Made by a program: the position numbers and the translations under genes
Assembly (NCBI GenBank): GCA_000708835.1
Contig: DF237081.1
Span: forward strand, 1 to 64,000
Source of the DNA: Klebsormidium nitens
Taxonomy: Eukaryota; Streptophyta; Klebsormidiophyceae; Klebsormidiales; Klebsormidiaceae
Direction: 5' to 3'
Length of the DNA stretch: 64,000 nucleotides
In this document: in pieces, positions 1-11,468 of the stretch
How the letters are laid out: the number at the start of each line of letters is the position of its first letter
How positions within the stretch are numbered: the first letter of the stretch is position 1
Notes under the pieces: model-generated
Database searches by the model: none
Told to the model about the DNA's origin: nothing
Seen by the model: only the letters and a program-made list of their open reading frames with translations

Positions 1-1525
1 CACAACCTATCCTGAACGGTGACATCGGCTCACTGAAGCCGATCCATCCGGGATATTACGGCGTCTTGCAGACAGCCACGCAGTGCGTCGTTAAGACGTA
101 ACCACCGCCGTTTCGCTAACCCGCAGGTCAACGAAATCCTGTCGAGAACGAGGTTAGGCTTAACCAGTCGTAATCGTTACATTTCAGAAGACTTGTCATC
201 CGCACCTTCGCAATCGTCACCGCCCTCTGATGAAGCCGAGTCGGAACTGTCTGGCCCCTGCAATCAATTAGTAAAGTGTTTTGGATGCAGCCTAGATGGA
301 TGGCACTCTCGTTTGCACCAGAAACAGAAACGTGTGGGCTACTTCCAAAGTGCTGTCCTTGGCGTCCAAGCTGTCCATGAAGACGAGTTCGTGAATGAGA
401 AATTCTCTTGATGGACAACACTCCCGTCCGTGGACCGCCAGGATGATCGAAGCTTGAGCTGGGTTAAAAAAAAAAGGAAACGGTGGGCTACTTCCAAAGT
501 GCTGTCCTTGCCGTCCAAGCTGTCCATGAAGACGAGTTCGTGAATGAGAAATTCTCTTGATGGACAAAACTCCCATCTGTGGATCGCAAGGATAATTGAA
601 GCTTGAGCTGGGTTACAAAAACCCGGAAACGGTGGGCTACTTCCAAAGTGCTGTCCTTGCCGTCCAAGCTGTCCATAAAGACGAATTTGTAAGTGGGAAT
701 TTCTCTTGATGGACAACACTTCCGTCCGTGGACCGCCAAATCATGAAGGGGAAGTCTTTGTGTAAGGACGCTTATGCAGCTGCACTCGAGTGAGTTTCAA
801 CTCACCAATACGCTTGCTCCTAACTCTCTTTCTTGGTCCGCAAAATGATGCTCCTGTGCACCTTCGCAATCGTCCCCGCCGCCCGATGATTCCGACTCGT
901 CGGAACTACTCGGCCCCTGCATTCAAATGAAATGGTAATAGTGAAGAGCGGCAATGCTTTTCTGAGCCAAAAAGGTAAATTTCACCACGGCTGATCGACT
1001 TCCACCCTTTAAATGGGTTTGACGTGGCATATGGAAGCGGGGTCCTTGGGAGCAACTTGACTTGAGATAGGCAAATAACCTCCAATTGGTGGAGAGTACG
1101 TATTCGAGGGCCAGACCAGCGAACCTTCCCCGGCCAAGCAAAAGGGAAGAATTTAAGATTTTTGAAGGCTCGTTGTACGCGACCACAGATACCTCTAACC
1201 CCGCTCATTGGGATTATCTTACACAGCCTCTTTGAGCGACAAACAGCCCGGAACGGCAAGAAATAAAAACACAACGACGCATTCTTATGCTGGCATCCTC
1301 TGCCTCCGACATCACTTTGATTTCGGCTGTCGAGTGCGCTCCTTCAACCCAACAACTTGCCATTTGATCGTTCGTCGCCCCTTCGTCACACTCTGCATCG
1401 CCACCATGCTTGCGTTTTTGGCCCCGCGCCTGGTCCGGTGCTTCCTGCTCCTTCATGACAAAGAGAAGTGCGTCACCATCCTGCGTATGCACTTTGAGCA
1501 CCTTTCTGTGGCCTCTTGAAGACAA
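1..1525 (-). CDS. Exon fragments of an unidentified gene running off the left edge
   Basis: I do not recognise this gene. On the minus strand two related acidic, serine-rich exon starts are visible, each right after a good acceptor (TTGCAG or ATGCAG followed by GGGCC): one reads leftward from about 275, the other from about 921. Both encode a Gly-Pro-(Asp/Ser)-Ser-Ser-Asp run ending in Asp-Asp-Cys-Glu-Gly-Ala. Between them lies the 148-bp tandem repeat, whose minus-strand frame reads Phe-Met-Asp-Ser-Leu-Asp. A further open stretch at 1214-1525 encodes a Lys/Glu/Asp-rich polypeptide that has no ATG at its start and could be an upstream exon. Start, stop and exon order cannot be fixed because the gene leaves the window. 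Confidence 0.28.
318..735. repeat. 148-bp tandem repeat, about 2.7 copies
   Basis: The unit starting GTGGGCTACTTCC recurs at about 334, 483 and 631. Each copy carries the same CTGTCCTTG and CTCTTGATGGACAA blocks. Copies differ by scattered substitutions, so the array is not recent or has been exchanging sequence. On the minus strand the unit reads as exon-like coding sequence (Met-Asp-Ser-Leu-Asp-x-Lys-Asp-Ser-Thr-Leu-Glu-Val-Ala). Confidence 0.85.
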
Positions 1526-2400
1526 ATGATGATCCTACCAGCAGAGTACCGTCTATCAGGAAGCGTTTGTCATTGAGTGTACTTTTGGCGGAAGGAACGC
1601 CGCGTTTGAAAGACCTTATGGGCTCACAGCACTCTTGAGATATATCGGGCCAATACCATCAACGACTACCATCTGCATATAGCGGCACTGTCATGCCGAC
1701 TCAGCTTGGTCGGTACACCAAGAGGAAGTGTCTCCCAGAGTCGCCCTGCTCATGTTGACGGGCAGCTTCAACAAGTAGTTTACTCCTCTCGAACAACGTA
1801 AGAATCACAAGAACCACGTTCTGCCATGCCAACCCCTGCCCCTCTTGATGAGTTCAACCCTAAAACAAGTTACACTCTTTACTTGTTTGAGGTGTTCACT
1901 TGAAAAACAAGTTTACCTGGCTGCTCACAATGCTTCCTCTCTCGGCTGCCAAGCGTCTTTGGAATTGTTCGAACGGACCGTTGTAAAGCGTCTGCCTCGC
2001 GACTTCATCCGGCAGGCTCCCCATCTGTGTACGAGAGTATTGCTGAAGTGAGAAGCGTAACCTAAATCATTTGGGAACATCTTGCAACTGGAGCATACCG
2101 CAAGGTGAGCTCTAAAGATTCACAAGGAGGTTTGAGCGTTTTTTCCCCGGGGGGAGAAGGGGGGCAAGACGCGTCTTCCCACCATTCTCCCCGCCCCCAA
2201 AAGCCTGGGGGGAGCAAATCCGTCACTCTCCACCCCTCACCTCCAATGGAGGAGAACTCTCCTCCCATACTTGCCCCCCCCCCACCACAAATCGATTCGC
2301 TGAGTCAAACAGTTCTCGGAGCTTTTCGAAAGGTGGATTCGGCTATGCTTGCCGGGTCCGTTCTGAGTGCTCAGTAAAAAATATGAGATGGTTACTGCAA
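1526..2400. other. No recognisable gene
   Basis: I see no supported gene here. A purine/pyrimidine-biased G-rich stretch lies at about 2140-2275, with runs of G on the plus strand followed by runs of C. Short open frames look random. Confidence 0.5.
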
Positions 2401-2404
2401 AAGG

Positions 2405-2490
2405 TTCCCGTCTGTCTCTGATTGGGCTCGAACCGATGCCCTTTCCCCAGTGCGTCTGCTACCTTAACCACCTGATCCATTCCAGGGGTT
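2405..2490 (-). other. tRNA-like / possible SINE head
   Basis: Read on the minus strand, this stretch has a D-arm-like block (GGTGGTTAAGGTAGCAGAC) and, about 30 bases later, a B-box-like block (GGTTCGAGCCC). I could not pair an acceptor stem or a convincing anticodon stem, so it is not a functional tRNA by eye. It may be a degenerate tRNA or the head of a tRNA-derived SINE. Confidence 0.2.
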
Positions 2491-2947
2491 GTACCCGGTA
2501 GGGGGCAGCTAAGAATTAATATACGCTGGACGCAAGAACTGCTTTCTGCTTTTCTCCTCTTCTGCAAAACCGATGACACCTTCTTAACCCGTTTCTCGAC
2601 TCCAATTGGCAGAAATGAAGCATCTCTGGCGATTCTCACCCGTTCTGATCAGTTGGACAGCAAGATATGGCAGCCTTTTATGGACCGTCGGCAACGAAAA
2701 ACTTGAAAGAGTTTCAATGAGTTTCACATGAACGAGCCATGTAGTTTTTGCTCTCAGTGCAAAACCACGACAGAGGGATCAGTGATGCACACCGGCTCCA
2801 AACAACGTCCAAGCTAAGCCTTCATTCTTGTGACTGCTGGTTAGCTCAACGTGAGCTGTCCAGGACTAGCAGAATCTGAAACAGCTCACACTTTGCTTGA
2901 AATGCTCAGCAGCAAGCTTATTGAAATCATATACATACTCAAAATAG

Positions 2948-3245
2948 CTGGTGCACCACTGGCAACGGGCTGGCAACACTGGCGTGCGATGATTTTTTCA
3001 CAGGCACGGGAAGTCACTGGCACGCGCACGTATCACCGAAACCATCATTGGCAATGTTCCTGGCACTACTGGCGTTGAAATGCAACTGGCACATACCACA
3101 AGCTGGCACCACTGGCACCACTGGCAACGTCACTGGCACCACTGGCGTTGATCACTAGTGGCACGTACGACTGGCTTCACTGACACACAGTGGCGTGACC
3201 ACTGGAGCAAAACATCACCAGCACTACTGGCACCACTGGCAGCCT
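2948..3245. repeat. Degenerate 9-bp minisatellite (CTGGCACCA)
   Basis: Some 20 imperfect occurrences of CTGGCACCA/CTGGCAAC/CTGGCGT are spread over about 300 bases, best preserved at 3105-3150 and 3225-3243. Spacing is often 9 or 18 bases. No gene is seen around it. Confidence 0.8.
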
Positions 3246-3804
3246 GTTGATTCAAAGCGGACGCCGCGCAGGTGCTGAGGTACTTTCGGACTGAGCTACT
3301 CCAGTATGATGGCAGGTACCTGACTGATAGCACGAGACGAGCCAGATCGACGTTAGTACAGAAGAAGGCGCTTCAGCGCAAAGCAAATTTGTGATGTGGT
3401 CCTGAGATTGCAACAAGCTTGGAAGGAACAGAATCGGAAGTGCTCTGATTCGGAATGAATGAAATGAGAAAGTTTCTGAGCTTTTATACCCCGATTTCTA
3501 GACCGTCCGAAGGAGGCTGCAGCTGCTACGTGGCCAGCAGACTGCTCACGTGGCCGGTGCAGGGCTTCTGTATCCTTCCAGAACCCGGTAAGTTGGCATG
3601 AAACATAGCAGTCAAAGTCGGTCCAAGCCTGCTGAGTCAGGCAGCAGGCTGTCCAGGGTGCCAAGTCAGACTCACCGTACCTTCGCGGTACAACCGCCTG
3701 AACTTTTATCGACGGTGAGGTGTCCCTCCAATCACACGTGGCAGGCAGGCGCGGGACTGACTCTGTCAGACTCACTGACTCGTCATTGACCGTACGACTC
3801 AGTG
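3246..3804. other. No recognisable gene
   Basis: A minus-strand open frame covers 3353-4210, but its composition is unlike the window's real exons, no family is recognisable, and it runs through the dispersed repeat at 3805-4055. I treat it as chance. Confidence 0.4.
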
Positions 3805-4055
3805 AAACGTGCGCGCGCTGCTCGCGAATGGACGGCACTTCTTGTTCGGACGGCAAAACTGATTGCATGACTGCAATCAGGTTAGCGGACGCCGGGTTTG
3901 TTAGACCTGCAGTACTAACTAGCAATCGACCTGTGGCTCTCGGGGCGACATTGGTGCGGCGCGGCAGCGCGCCTCGCCGGAAGGGGGGGGGACACGTGGC
4001 GGTTTGTGGCTGGCCGAAATAATGCCGTTCAACATGCAGATGGTTAGTTGGAAGA
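3805..4055 (+). repeat. Dispersed repeat, copy A, flanking the CRN gene
   Basis: This segment is a diverged copy of the one at 10145-10375, in the same orientation. Shared blocks in order are a GCGCGC-rich start, TTCGGACGGC, CGGGGCGAC, a G-run followed by GACACGTG, TGCCGTTCAACA and GATGGTT-GTTGG. CACGTG is a G-box core. The two copies lie on either side of the CRN-type gene. Confidence 0.6.
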
Positions 4056-4679
4056 GAGCATCTGGTCAGTGGCATAGTTTTTCCAGAGTACTGGTGATAA
4101 GTCGAAATGCAATGTACTTCCATCCAAGTCCTTTCAACCAGATTGAGGACGGCCATTAGCGAGGCATTTATACTCGTGGCCAAGAAGCTTGTCAATCGGA
4201 GAGATCTCACCTATAGCATAGATGCGGTATGTTCAATGAAACATTCGCTCGTTACTCATTTTGTTACAACGTGCATATGATAGTGACTTTTTTACGATAT
4301 GCATCAACTCCTTTGTACACAGATTGTATGGTCTCTTATTACCTCATGCAATCGACATCAAGATGAGATCGCATGTATTCCTTACACACTTTGCAAAGGT
4401 GTGCAGCAAGTCTCAAATCTTCCAAGCAGCTGAGTGGGTCTGTGGTCGTGACTTCTGCAATTGAGTGTTTGGGTAAAGCAACAAGCGAGTGCTCCTCGGG
4501 CATGAAATAATCATCTTCAAATGAGCAGCTACTACACTTGAATACCGCCAATGCTGCAAACAATCCCTCATATACTTTGGTTCAGTCTTCAGTTCAGTCT
4601 TATACCCTGTTAAGTTGATCTGCTGAGCAGCGCATCATCTCCTGCCCTGATCATTCTCCCTTCTTATCAGGCTTCGGCT
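4056..4679. other. 3' flank of the CRN-type gene
   Basis: AT-richer sequence that probably holds the 3' UTR and terminator of the minus-strand CRN-type gene. I see no further coding sequence. Confidence 0.4.
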
Positions 4680-7600
4680 TCAAACATCCTTGATGGATCC
4701 GAGGTAATCTACCTCCTCGGCCAGCAAGTACTTGCCTATGTTGGGCGCGTGAATACAGACTTGCACCCAAGCGAAGTCCATGTCCTCCGAGAGCTTCCGC
4801 GTTGCATTGGTGAGGCTCCTCTCCTTCACCTCTGCAGGATACGCCAAGAGGACCTGTAGTACGCCCTCCACGCCCAGCTTCCTGAGGGAGGCCTTCAGCT
4901 GCTTCCGTTTCCCTTCTGCGCCCCGATCCCCCTTGTACATGGTGTTGAGACTGAGCGTTCCAAGTGCGTGGGTCAACTTGTCGACTTTCTTTCGACATTT
5001 CGCTTGGACAAGGCTTAACCACCGGACGCCCCCGATCCGCACGATTGCCGCGTTGTCGGGACCAGCTGCATCTTCTGGGAAGAAGAACGGGTTGCCCCTG
5101 GGCTCCTCCAGAAACTCGAGCAACCCGCGATCGCGCGTGAAGGCCTCAACGCGCGGGATGACCTCACTCAAGGGAACACCTTGCTCGGGGCCTTCAACGC
5201 ACTCGATGTGCGCGCCGCTCTTGAAGCAATCCGGGAGGTTTGAGAGGGGCTTGAGGAGGGGGTGGGTTTCTAGGCACGGGGAGTTGAGGAAGCGCGTCTG
5301 GGCACGCGGGATCAAGGTTTCGAAAAGGGACCCCAGAACCGCATCATTCCGTGCTAACCGGAGGTTGTCGATCATGATCTCGTCAAGGCTGAGGTCAAAC
5401 TCACTGAGGAAGAGGTTTTCGACCGCTTTCACGGCAAGCGGCTCCATGAGCTCCACCTTGGGGCAGCTCCCCTTCGGCCCTACCTCAATCAGGTGACAAA
5501 TCCCAACTTGGATCATGTCAACGTCCGCGATGGGTGTAGAAACCCCTCTACCGACCAGGTAGTACGACTGCAGGAGGACCTTGAGGTGCCGCAGCACTCG
5601 GTGCCGGATGTCCTGCCGGAGGCTTCGCGTCTTCTCTTTCAGACAACCTAGCAGGGACGTGGCCTCCTCTGTCTCGGTCTGGCGACGCGCAAGGTACTCA
5701 AGGGCTTCCCCCCAGTCTTTCCCGAGCTCAACCACGGCTTGCACCAGATGCGCCGCAAACCGCGGCCGCCCGATGAGGAGGTGCGCCTTGACGCCGTCAG
5801 GGGGCCTCACGAGGTACTCTTGAGCGTACTGCAGGGCCTCGTCCTTGGAGAAGCGGGCAAAGTCGCTGAACACGCGCAGCTCGGATGCCCCAAACTCGGC
5901 GATCGCGGAATGAAGCTGATGCGCATGCCTGAGACTGAGCCCGGTGCCTGTTACAACGACAGAACCCGTCAGGTAGTAGACGCAGAGCAGCAGAGAGGTG
6001 CATCAGCGTGTGAGGGCCCTTGGAGCGAAGAAGCGAAAACGCACGTGGCCTGAACTCCTTGGTAGCAAAGCGATACCACAGAAACATGAAGTGGCCGTAC
6101 GGGGCCCAAAACCGGCCAGAATGTCTGAGTAGTCTCTCAGCGTAGGAGCAACAAGTCGATTGCTGTGGCCACCAGATTGGAGGACGCAATGAGGAGCCCA
6201 AATGTCAAAGTAATGGACTGGCCGGTTGCAATCAGCATAAGAGATGTGAGCCGTTGTGATTGACTCAAGATCTGGGCCTTCGCTTGCCAGCACTTGGTCG
6301 GGGCCAAAGTTTACAGGAGGGACACAGCAGAAGACGCGGTTGCATGCTTGCTGCCATGTTTGTAGACCAGGCAGCACATTGAGCTCGCTGACTGAGGCGT
6401 TTCGCAACGACCGTTCGAGTGTTGACTCACGAAGGAAAATTCTTGCGTTGCTGACAGCAAAACGATCACATGCATAGTGAGATAGCTCTCTCAACAGAAA
6501 GCGAACTCAGTCGAGGTGAATCAGAACACTCAAACAAACAAGAAATCTCGCCAAAAGCTAAGCGCGCCTCAGACCCAAAACAGTGCCCTCGGCTAAGACT
6601 GGCGTTGCTCGAGTGCTGGGAGGAGAGTGCAGGCACCATATCGGCGGGCAGGCGACTAGACGCATAAAGAGGGTTCATTAAAATGTAGGGTTCATGTAGA
6701 GCGTACCGGTCAGATTGAAGTGGAAGAACTCGAAATAGTCCCAGTGCAGGCTCCGGACAAAAGCGTTGAGCAGTGGGCGCCCCTCGTTCCTCAGGCGGTT
6801 TGGGAACCATCCTTCCATCAACTCCGTTCCCACTTGCGCCTCATCAGGGAAGACGTTGAAGATCTTCTGGTGTGGAACCAACTCCCGGATCTCCGCCATC
6901 GTCTCCCGAAGTTTTTGCACCGCTTCTGCCTTCGACAAGGCCAGCAACACTTCCCACGTTTTCACGAGCCAATCCTGGCAAACAGAAGACGAAGCCCCAT
7001 GAGAACTTGGATGGGCCATACTCTTATGACGATTACGAACAGACACAAGAGTCACAGAGCGCAGCTGCCACGACTCCGGCTACAGTTGTGCAGGAGGGCC
7101 AGCGAGTGCAGCTCCAAGAGCAGTAGTGCTGAGTCGACTGTCTTTCGACTTTTTCCTGAGGCGCGAAATGACGTGCCCAGCAATCGGGCTGACCAAAGCC
7201 CCACTGACTGCTAAATGGGGTTGCAAGCTTGCAGGCGACCTGATTGCTTCGACCATTTATCTCACACGCCCGGCCGTACGCCTAGGCACTTCCTCCTCGC
7301 AGAGCAGCCTGACGATGAACCATCTGACCAAGAAAACAAGCAATCCCGTTCCTATCCTCCAGCAGCTTTCCATTCAGACTACCTAGCTGCTCAGCAAAAT
7401 CCACCTTCTGGCAACCGTTTCTATCTTCCAGCAGCTTTCCCTTCAGACTACCTAGCTGCTCAACAATATCCACCTGCTGCCAAAAGCAAAGGCCTAGAAA
7501 TTCCAGTCTAGGTTCTTGATCCTCATGCACAAGCCCTTTGTTCCTCTAAAAACAGGATCTAGGATGCGGCTTGCAGACTTCAAGCATGTGAAGCTTTCAA

Positions 7601-9865
7601 GAGTAGCTGCTCACCAAAGGAGCCGCAATGTCAGGAAAATTCTCACCTCCTGCGGACCAATGCCGATGAGCTGGAAGAGGAGAAAGCCCCTTGGGCTCGC
7701 TTGATCGCCGTGCTGCCTTAGGTACTGGCGCAACCCCAGTGCGTGGGCCAGCAGGATCCGAACGACGAACTTGGGCATGTCCTTTAACCGGTCGTCGCGG
7801 AACGCTTGAAAGCGACGCGCGTCGTGCTGGACCGCCTTGTACTCGTCCTCATGCGCATCACTGAGACGCTCGATCGCCTTCTGTAGAAGGAGGCTCCCGG
7901 GGTCCTTCTCTGTAGAGAAGCTCAAGTAGAAACCGTATTCATGGCAGAGCGCCTCCAGGGCTGTCCGGGTCTTCCCGGCGCCCGACGGCCCGATCAGCGC
8001 GGTCACCCGGGTCTGCACCTGGTGCTGGCCCCGCCCAGACGCGTGCAGCTCTCGATTCCCCTCAAGCAGGTCCTTCGCCTTGGTCGAGCCGTTCCCCCCT
8101 TGCCCCGGAAGATCCGTCAGGAGCAGGCTTGGGGAGCCCCGGAAGTAGGTGATGCTACGATTCCTCTGCGCCAGGGGGCTGGATGCGGGCCTCAGGTCCA
8201 GCTGTGGCTGCCCATCTGCCTCTTGAGAAGCGAAAGCACGCTCCAGAATCATCCGAACATCCTCTTCGATGCCGGCGCTCCAAGGTTCATCACCGCTCCT
8301 TCCTGCACCAACAGAGGAGTACTCCCGTCAAAACGTGGGTTGTTCACCGCACCCAAACGAGCAAAGAAATATCGCTCCTTCAATCAGGTGCGCTGCAAGA
8401 ACCCAACTGAGAGCAGCCAACAGGAGGAAGAAAACGGCAGCGGCATAGAGGAAATCAATCACAGCTTGTTTGCTTATCTTAATGATGATCACTCTGAGCA
8501 TGACAATTGACCACTTCTTCTTAGCAACTACAGGGAGTCGGAAGAACCAAGCACTGCAACTTGTGAATTGCGTGTCTAAGAGCAGAGCGCAGTCACATGA
8601 ACTTCCTGAACTTTCTGTGAACGATACTTCTTCCCAAAGAGTAAGAGAGCAGAAATAGATGACGCTGATCTTGATGAAGGCATGATTTTCCGAGGCAAAG
8701 GCCCAAGAAATAGCTATCACTCAGATGTCATGCCCAAAGCTTGTCAGAACGGCCCTCCCACTAGTTCTCATGCATGTGGGGTGGTGAGCAGCTGCAGAGA
8801 ATGGAGCTTTCAAGCGAACCTTTTAGCAACTGTGAACCTTTCCTTGGGGTGCTCATGCAGATGTGTAAGCCTGAAGGACCAGAAAGGCCACTCACTCCGA
8901 TCGTCGTTGGCATCTGGCATCTCTGTATCCCCGGAAGGGCCAGCGCCCTCATCCCCTTCCGTCCGTGCAACAACTAGTACAAACGAAGCAAATGTTAGCA
9001 GAAGGCATGCCATCTTTAAGCATGACAGCAAGGCTCCCTCAGGGGACAGGGCACAACGAGCTGCAAACAGCAGAACCTTAGATCTGCGCAAAGCAAGAGA
9101 ACAGTACAACAATCCAGGAATTAGAGGACCATGCTCCCAACGAAACCAAAAAATAGGAGATGTGGTGAACATCAGTGCGTCTACCATGACACAGAAAGCT
9201 CAGGCACTCTGCCCAATTGTAGGCATGCGCAATTCCATTGCATGGGTCTACTGACAGATGAATGTTGTCCCGAGGACTGCAATGGTGCGAACCACAGCGT
9301 CTGTCCCGAACCAGAAGCTCCAGCACTCTGCTCGACTGTAGGCAACGCTTGAATGGATTCATCGGACTTTTGGAGAACATTACTAAGTGCTTCTCCACGG
9401 TTTGTTGCAGTCTTCCACTACCTTCAACACCCAGACAGCAAACAAAGCGAGAGACACATCCCAATCTGCTGACTGGAGCCGCTCCTCCCTGTCCCAGACC
9501 GGATGAACCAACTGGTATAATTGAAAGAAAGGATGCTCTGAGACCTTACTGCACTCACCTGCCTGCTGCTTTGCACAATCTTCTAGGGCTACTGCACATG
9601 AGAGTTAACATGGAAGACACATACCTGCAGCCCACAGCCGGGCCTTTTCGTCCCGCAGCTGCTCTTCTTTCTTGCGCAGCTGCTCTCTTTCCTTGCGCAG
9701 CTGATCTCTTTCCTTGTCCCATCGCTGCACCTCACTCACATTGCCAGCCGCTTCCGCATGATTGATCTTTGCTTTTGCTTCCTCAATCTCTGTGGAAAGA
9801 GCATCGATCTCTTCGTTCACCTTTGCAATTTGCAGCTCAACAGCCTGGATAGCATCCATTGTCAT
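4680..9865 (-). CDS. Crinkler (CRN)-type coiled-coil / P-loop NTPase protein
   Basis: Five exons join in phase: 9865-9625, 8973-8896, 8302-7647, 6974-6707, 5947-4680, giving 836 residues. Residues 1-80 are an amphipathic coiled coil with repeated Gln-Leu-Arg-Lys-Glu. The 78-bp second exon adds an acidic linker and is exactly phase-neutral. A Walker A motif GPSGAGKT lies at about 211-218 and a Walker B-like Asp-Glu-Ala-Gln at 369-372, followed by a Thr-Gly-Thr-Gly-Leu-Ser motif split by the last intron. This order (coiled coil, NTPase with DEAQ, Gly-Thr-Gly-Leu, long C-terminal region) is known from Crinkler-RHS-type proteins of oomycetes, fungi and some algae. The C-terminal 400 residues are unassigned. 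NTPase identity is well supported; the biological role is unknown. The gene sits alone between direct repeats. Confidence 0.75.
7349..7485. repeat. Tandem repeat of about 67-69 bp in CRN intron
   Basis: Two copies of a unit containing CAGCAGCTTTCC and GACTACCTAGCTGCTCA start at about 7351 and 7418. The minus strand is open across both copies (7282-7530) and reads Glu-Gln-Leu-Gly-Ser-Leu-x-Gly-Lys-Leu-Leu-Glu-Asp twice. It lies in the intron between the Walker A and Walker B exons; I found no convincing splice sites to include it. Confidence 0.75.
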
Positions 9866-10144
9866 GTCTCTATCTTAAGTCATCTACTCTTTTCAGAACG
9901 AGCCAGGCAGCATTGGGAGGGCAACATGCAAAGAACAGAGGAGAGTGCTGATATCCCGCCCTGTGATGATTAAGTTGCAAAGGAAACCTTGCAGACGCGG
10001 AGATTGCTTGCGCCTCAGATAGTCCTTGAATGACGAGGATCCGTCGACACGACGGGTGCCAAGACTCTCTGACCCGTGCTTATTAGCAGGACCGAAAGAG
10101 ACAGCCTCGTTTTCGATCGATATGCTTCTTCTTTGCATCCCTTG

Positions 10145-10375
10145 TTTAGCGCGCGGACTCGCGCGCGGACAATCCATTTCGCCATCCATTTTTCGGACGG
10201 CGAATCAAAATGTTACTAATAATTACTTACCCGTTGCGATGGTGGTTCGGTGGTGTACAGGCCTTCGGGGCGACCAAGGTGCGCCGCGGACAGCGAGTCT
10301 TGCCTTGAGGGGGGGACACGTGTCGCTTTTTCGTTGGCTTATTTTGTGCCGTTCAACAGATGGTTGGTTGGCACA
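10145..10375 (+). repeat. Dispersed repeat, copy B, flanking the CRN gene
   Basis: Direct-orientation partner of the copy at 3805-4055, located about 280 bases upstream of the CRN start codon. It also carries a G-run followed by GACACGTG (G-box core) and TGCCGTTCAACA. It could be a shared promoter module, one of a pair of long direct repeats, or an unrelated dispersed element. Confidence 0.6.
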
Positions 10376-11468
10376 GCCTGGATCTGGCTCAGAGCCCAAA
10401 CCCTAATCGGGTTAAGAATGCGTGTTATGTACAGACTCCTTTGAGCAGTTCGATACAAGGCTTTACCGCCGCGGCGGCTATCGCCCGATGGCTTTCGTCG
10501 TCGACGTTCGACTTCCTACTATGAAACTTTCGAATCAAAACTAGATTTTGCATTCACGTACAAGTGTCGAGTTGCCATTGATCGAGACGCTGACTGCGAA
10601 TCCGGCTTGTATTCTTGTAGATACTTGATTAAAGCACTCAAATTCATTCAAGTCGACTCTTAGCAGCATACTTCATGATGCGTGCCGAGCGTTTCATTAT
10701 GACTAGAATGTTCATCGGGTCGGAAGATAGAGGGAAGATAGCTGCTAATCAACCTTTGCAACACCAGCTCCGAGTTGGCTATAAGGCGCACTGCGTTCAT
10801 AAGCGAGTTGGAACTCCTTATGGCCCCCTGAGGTTCGTGAACGTGTCTGGTGGGTCACTCATCAGTGTTGAGTTTCTGTGGATGATGCGCAACCAGCCGG
10901 ACATGGGATGCCACATGTACATGACACATTCCATTGCCCGACAGATCAAGGATCGTTACGTACCGACCGAAGGCGATATCAGAAGCGAGTTGGAAACTGG
11001 ATCGTGTCATTGAGAGCAGTCTAACATTCAAACGTTTGACTTCTTTCATTCGCCAAGAAAACACCGTAATTGTGCACTTTTAATTGGAAAGCTGATGCCA
11101 CAATCCGGTTCCTTTTCAATTTACTTTGTTCACAGCACCTGCCGCCAGCTCGGGAGCTGTCTTTATTCAGTCAGTTATCTTTCTTATCTATCCCTTGTAT
11201 CCTCGATCCGTTTCAGCGAGCTCTCTTGTCAGTAGTACTGCCGTCCCGTCATCTGTTTATGTAACTACGCCAGCTGCGCTCTAGTCAGAACCACTCCAAA
11301 TGGGGAGTGATTCAAGCCACTACCTACTCCATAAAGAATGGCTACCAGTCTCTGTAACTCTTTCCGCAAACACAGTTGCTGTCTAGCTGTCCAGTGGTCA
11401 ACCGTCAATATGATCGGTCCGTAATCAGCTGTCCTAGCTTATTTGGCAGTCAGTCGCCGCTAGCGCGC
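10376..11468. other. Intergenic, no supported gene
   Basis: This spans the gap between the upstream repeat of the CRN gene and the stop codon of the beta-helix gene. A plus-strand open frame at 10675-11013 has no recognisable domain and is probably chance. Confidence 0.4.

Noticed and set aside
2405-2490. A functional tRNA on the minus strand
   Set aside because: D-arm and B-box-like blocks are present but acceptor and anticodon stems do not pair, so it is listed only as a tRNA-like stretch.
3353-4210. 285-codon minus-strand open frame
   Set aside because: It overlaps a non-coding dispersed repeat, has no domain and no splice context, and amino-acid composition looks random.
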